Assembly: GCA_958443615.1 (NCBI GenBank)
Contig: CAUCLI010000011.1
Coordinates: 1-42,556, forward strand
Direction: 5' to 3'
From: an uncultured Collinsella sp.
GTDB lineage: Bacteria > Actinomycetota > Coriobacteriia > Coriobacteriales > Coriobacteriaceae
Length of the DNA stretch: 42,556 nucleotides
Numbering within the stretch: the stretch's first letter is position 1; every line of letters begins with the position of its first letter. Below, one piece after another: positions 39,542 through 42,556 of the stretch. The notes under the pieces were generated by a model. That model made no database searches and was not told where the DNA came from. It saw only the letters and a list, made by a program, of their open reading frames with translations. The position numbers and the translations under genes were made by a program.

Positions 39542-40630
39542 ATGTCTGACGGAAACGATCTCATCTCGTTCATCGCCTCCATGTCCGGAGAGGGAAACCT
39601 GCGCGTGGAGGAGAACCTCGGTTCCGGGTTTGTCCGGCTTCGCGTCTCTGAAGCCGAGCGCCGTCAGGCAAAACATGATATTCAGCATGTCGAGGATATC
39701 GTCGTCGAGATGTTGCGCAATGCACGCGATGCCGGTGCGCATAACATCTACCTCTCGACGAGCAAGGAGGAGGGCGTTCGCACCCTCCTCTTCCTCGACG
39801 ACGGCTCGGGCGTGCCCGAGGATATGCGGGATCGCATTTTCGACGCCCGCGTCACTTCCAAGCTCGAGAGCATGCGCATGGATAAGTGGGGCGTTCACGG
39901 CAGGGGCATGGCGCTGTTCTCCATCAGGCAGAATGCCAAGAGCGCTGAGGTCGTCGCATCAGCCGTCGGGAACGGCTCGTCGTTTCGCGTCATCGTCGAC
40001 ACCGCCTCGTTGCCCGAGCGCGCCGATCAATCTTCCTGGCCCCAGGCCGCAAAGGACGAGGATAACCGCCTTGCCTGCGTGAGGGGGCCCCATAACATCA
40101 ACCGGGCTGCTTGCGAATTCGCGTGTGAGGAGCTTCACGACTGCGATGTCTACCTCGGCACTCCCACGGAAATAGCGGCGACCCTCTTCGCGCATGCCGC
40201 TTCGCGCGTCGATACCACCAAGTTGCTCTTCCTCGATTCGGAGGAGTCGTTGCCCGTCGTGGATCGCCTCACGTGCGCGGCAGATGCCTCGGATTTCATC
40301 CGAATCGCCTCGACGTTGGGTATCGAGATCTCCGAACGCACGGCACATCGCATCTTGGGAGGCTCCATCACGCCGCTCAAGAGCATCGCATCGCGGTTGC
40401 TGCGCGAGAAGGAGCATTCATCGACCGAGTCCCCACAGATCGATCTCTCACGCGATCGCCGTGGTCTGAAGATCGCCAAAGAGGACGTGGCGGCATTCTC
40501 GCGTGCCGTGGAACGTGATTTCGCCGACCTCGCATCGCGATACTTCCTCACGCTTTCCAAAGAGCCGAGGGTCCGCGTCACGAAAGACCGCATCACGGTC
40601 ACATTCGATATCGATAAGGAAGATACGTAA
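39542..40630 (+). CDS. Uncharacterised GHKL-type ATPase
   Basis: A 362-residue protein with an N-terminal GHKL (HSP90/MutL/histidine kinase) ATP-binding domain: N-box VEDIVVEMLRNARDAGA (about 47), G1 DDGSGVPED (about 87), an FDARVTSK lid segment and G2 GVHGRGMALFSIRQNA (about 119). There is no dimerisation/phosphoacceptor histidine domain, no membrane span and no receiver domain, so it is not a normal sensor kinase. The C-terminal ~200 residues (SLPVVDRLTCAADASD, HRILGGSITPLKSIASRLL, SRDRRGLKIAKEDVAAFSRA) are not recognised. The ATG is eight bases after rny with no strong ribosome binding site. It lies between rny and spoVS; the role is unknown. Confidence 0.85.
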   Translation: MSDGNDLISFIASMSGEGNLRVEENLGSGFVRLRVSEAERRQAKHDIQHVEDIVVEMLRNARDAGAHNIYLSTSKEEGVRTLLFLDDGSGVPEDMRDRIFDARVTSKLESMRMDKWGVHGRGMALFSIRQNAKSAEVVASAVGNGSSFRVIVDTASLPERADQSSWPQAAKDEDNRLACVRGPHNINRAACEFACEELHDCDVYLGTPTEIAATLFAHAASRVDTTKLLFLDSEESLPVVDRLTCAADASDFIRIASTLGIEISERTAHRILGGSITPLKSIASRLLREKEHSSTESPQIDLSRDRRGLKIAKEDVAAFSRAVERDFADLASRYFLTLSKEPRVRVTKDRITVTFDIDKEDT

Positions 40631-40668
40631 CGACCTGCGGCTTGCCCGTGGTGGTGCCATGGGGTATC

Positions 40669-40695
40669 TTTACAACGACAAAAACACACTACAAT
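40669..40695 (+). promoter_or_regulatory. Candidate promoter for spoVS-miaB
   Basis: TTTACA (40669-40674) and TACAAT (40690-40695) each match 5 of 6 consensus positions, but the spacer is only 15 bases. The surrounding 60 bases are clearly AT-richer than the genes on either side. Confidence 0.4.
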
Positions 40696-40723
40696 ACGCA
40701 CTATATCCGCTGGAGAAATGTAC

Positions 40724-41044
40724 ATGGAGTTCCTCAAGGTCTCGAGTAAATCCTCGCCCGCCTCAGTCGCCGGCGCAATTGCCGGTATGGTCAAAGACGG
40801 CGTCCCCGTCAACATGCAGTGCGTCGGGGCCGGTGCCGTCAATCAGGCCATCAAGGCGATGGCGATCGCCCGGGGCTTCTTGATCCCGACCGGTTTCGAT
40901 ATCTCCTGTGCACCCGTCTTCTCAGATATCCTCATCAACGGCGAGTCCCGCACCGCCATCAGGCTTTCCGTTTACGTGCACCATATCTCATTCGGCGCCG
41001 CCGATGCCCCCGATTTTCCCGACGACTTTAAGCAGGTTTGCTAA
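40724..41044 (+). CDS. spoVS: Stage V sporulation protein S (SpoVS, Alba-like)
   Basis: SpoVS is a small Alba-fold protein, first found through its effect on septation and spore coat formation in Bacillus, but widespread in non-spore-formers where its role is not known. The 106-residue product matches from MEFLKVSSKSSPASVAGAIA through VGAGAVNQAIKAMAIARGFL. It carries about 20 residues more at the C-terminus than the ~86-residue Bacillus protein (AADAPDFPDDFKQVC). GGAG favours ATG 40724 (eight bases) over ATG 40718. It overlaps nothing and is one base before miaB. Confidence 0.94.
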   Translation: MEFLKVSSKSSPASVAGAIAGMVKDGVPVNMQCVGAGAVNQAIKAMAIARGFLIPTGFDISCAPVFSDILINGESRTAIRLSVYVHHISFGAADAPDFPDDFKQVC

Positions 41045-41045
41045 C

Positions 41046-42407
41046 ATGTCCGATATTTCCATCCTTCGCGGCAAGACGTATTTCATCCGTACTTTCGGAT
41101 GTCAGATGAACCTCCATGATTCCGAGCGCGTCAGCGGTTTGCTCGATTCTTGCGGTTGTCTCGTGGCGGCCGATCCCGCCGGCGCCGACATCGTCATTTT
41201 CATGACCTGCTGCGTGCGCGAAGCTGCGGACACCCGTCTGTACGGGCAGTGCTCCTCCTGTAAGAGCCTCCCTGTTGCGCCCTCGGGGAAGCGCGTCATC
41301 GCAGTTGGCGGTTGCATCGCCCAGCGTGACGGAGAGGGGCTTTTGACCAATCTCAATAACGTCGACGTCATCTTCGGCACCCATTCCATCGCACATGTCG
41401 CAGAGCTCTTGGCCGATGCCTTTTCCGACGACGGGCATCATGTCCGTGTCGAGGAGATCGATACCGGTGCCGCCACCGATATGCCGTGGCATCGTGAGAC
41501 CACGTATCATGCGTGGGTCCCGATCATGACCGGCTGCAACAACTTCTGCAGCTACTGCATCGTCCCATATGTTCGCGGCCGTGAGAAAAGCAGGTCCATG
41601 GACGAGATCGTCGATGAGATCACCGGGCTCGTTCGCCAGGGTGTGCGTTCCGTCACCCTGCTCGGACAGAATGTCAACTCCTATGGTCGAGACGCCGATC
41701 ATGACCCTCGATTCGCTGAATTGCTGCGCCGCGTCGGTGACACCGGCGTCGAGCGAATCTATTTCACCTCCTCGCATCCCAAGGACCTTCTTCCCGAGAC
41801 CATCGATGCCATGGCCGAGGTTCCCGCGGTCATGCCCCAGTTGCACCTTGCCGTTCAGTCGGGATCATCTCGCATACTCAAACTCATGAACCGCAAGTAC
41901 ACACGCGAGCAGTATCTCGATCTTGTGCAGAGGGTTCGCGACCGCATTCCCAACATCGCCCTCACGACTGACATCATCGTCGGATTCCCGGGTGAGACCG
42001 AGGAGGATTTCGAGCAGACCGTCACGTTGGTCGATGAGGCGCGCTTCGCCCAGGCGTTCACCTTCATCTACTCCAAGCGCGACGGTACGCCCGCTGCCAA
42101 AATCGACGACCCCACGCCCCGAACGGTCATTCAGGAACGGTTCGATCGCCTGGTTCGCCATGTTGAGAAAACAGCCTACGATTTCAACCAAGGATCGCTC
42201 AATACGACCGTTCCCATGCTCATTGAGGGCACGTCCAAGAAGAACGCCGGGATCCTGCAGGGCAAAAGCCCTTGGAACCAGACCGTTCACTGCCCGGTTC
42301 CCGCAGGCGCCGACCCCGCCGCGCTCATCGGCAAGGTACTCGATGTCCACATCGATACCGCCCGTACGTGGTACCTTTCCGGCGAGTCCGTTGGTTCCGC
42401 TCGATGA
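41046..42407 (+). CDS. miaB: tRNA-2-methylthio-N6-dimethylallyladenosine synthase MiaB
   Basis: MiaB methylthiolates i6A37 in tRNAs reading UNN codons, acting on the product of MiaA. The 453-residue product has cluster I cysteines in RTFGCQMNLHDSER, FMTCCVREAAD and AVGGCIAQRDG, the radical SAM motif CNNFCSYC (Cys 164, 168, 171) with IVPYVRGREKSRS, and a TRAM domain. The usual FNTCAVRENA is FMTCCVREAA here, with an extra Cys beside the ligand. ATG 41046 is one base after the spoVS stop, with AGCAGG in spoVS as its likely site. Its stop overlaps the miaA start as ATGA, coupling consecutive steps of the same tRNA modification. Confidence 0.95.
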   Translation: MSDISILRGKTYFIRTFGCQMNLHDSERVSGLLDSCGCLVAADPAGADIVIFMTCCVREAADTRLYGQCSSCKSLPVAPSGKRVIAVGGCIAQRDGEGLLTNLNNVDVIFGTHSIAHVAELLADAFSDDGHHVRVEEIDTGAATDMPWHRETTYHAWVPIMTGCNNFCSYCIVPYVRGREKSRSMDEIVDEITGLVRQGVRSVTLLGQNVNSYGRDADHDPRFAELLRRVGDTGVERIYFTSSHPKDLLPETIDAMAEVPAVMPQLHLAVQSGSSRILKLMNRKYTREQYLDLVQRVRDRIPNIALTTDIIVGFPGETEEDFEQTVTLVDEARFAQAFTFIYSKRDGTPAAKIDDPTPRTVIQERFDRLVRHVEKTAYDFNQGSLNTTVPMLIEGTSKKNAGILQGKSPWNQTVHCPVPAGADPAALIGKVLDVHIDTARTWYLSGESVGSAR

Positions 42408-42556
42408 TTCCGATCATCTCCATCACCGGGCCGACCGCCGTCGGGAAAAGCGCACTTGCCGACCGGCTTGCGCAGCGATGGGGGAGTGAGGTTCTTTCCG
42501 CCGACGCCATGCAGGTCTATCGAGGCATGGATATCGGAACCGCAAAGACCCCTGTC
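42404..42556 (+). CDS. miaA: 5' end of tRNA dimethylallyltransferase MiaA
   Basis: MiaA puts the dimethylallyl group on A37 of tRNA, making the MiaB substrate. The first 51 codons are present: MIPIISITGPTAVGKSALAD with the P-loop GPTAVGKS, then SADAMQVYRGMDIGTAK, both diagnostic. The window ends inside the gene. The ATG overlaps the miaB stop (ATGA), so the two are translationally coupled. Confidence 0.95.
   Translation, partial: MIPIISITGPTAVGKSALADRLAQRWGSEVLSADAMQVYRGMDIGTAKTPV

Noticed and set aside
1..42556. tRNA genes, rRNA, CRISPR arrays, prophage or transposase genes
   Set aside because: Read through on both strands; no convincing TPsiC-type cloverleaf, regularly spaced repeats or transposase motifs were seen.

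Overview
This window is high-GC actinobacterial chromosome with dense, almost fully co-directional housekeeping genes. The gene content and order point to the class Coriobacteriia (Collinsella or a close relative): MreBCD rod machinery, RNase J plus RNase Y, SpoVS in an apparently non-spore-forming background, and PPDK with its regulatory protein. The taxon is an inference from family content and style, not a database match. No phage, insertion sequence with a transposase, CRISPR array, rRNA or tRNA is visible, and no gap between genes exceeds about 260 bases.

Layout. 1-6419: the 3' end of an acidic exported-type protein, then the elongasome operon mreB-mreC-mreD-PBP2-rodA. 6504-7403: a membrane protein with a DUF697-like domain. 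7494-14394: the radical SAM pair TIGR03960/TIGR03936, ribosomal proteins L21 and L27, then obgE-nadD-yqeK-rsfS (ribosome assembly GTPase, NAD synthesis, Ap4A hydrolase-like, ribosome silencing). 14489-16767: the only minus-strand block, a family 8 glycosyltransferase and DNA polymerase IV, with a large palindromic repeat between them. 16963-19541: rpsP-khpA-rimM-trmD-lepB, lacking the usual rplS. 19596-22604: glyQ-glyS. 22805-26604: the dikinase regulatory protein followed by its target PPDK. 26815-35166: rnj-ftsK-RodZ-like-yajQ-rimO-pgsA. 35268-39533: pncC (CinA C-terminal domain), recA, recX, rny. 39542-42556: an uncharacterised GHKL ATPase, spoVS, miaB and the start of miaA.

How the parts work together. 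Three modules deal with shape and envelope: MreBCD-PBP2-RodA, the RodZ-like protein beside FtsK, and PgsA/LepB. A large translation and RNA set covers L21, L27, S16, Obg, RsfS, RimM, TrmD, RimO, MiaB/MiaA, GlyRS, KhpA, RNase J and RNase Y. A DNA repair module (recA/recX, and dinB apart from it) carries an SOS box overlapping the recA promoter and a hairpin between recA and recX that looks like a terminator or attenuator.

The most interesting items are two REPIN-like palindromes sharing a GGGACGGGTGCAAA core, one of which has run into the 3' end of dinB; the rny-GHKL ATPase-spoVS-miaB neighbourhood, the best candidate here for an undescribed functional unit; the predicted recA-recX attenuator; a PBP2 with an extra N-terminal membrane segment; and a RodZ-like protein with a long Arg/Gly/Pro-rich cytoplasmic linker.
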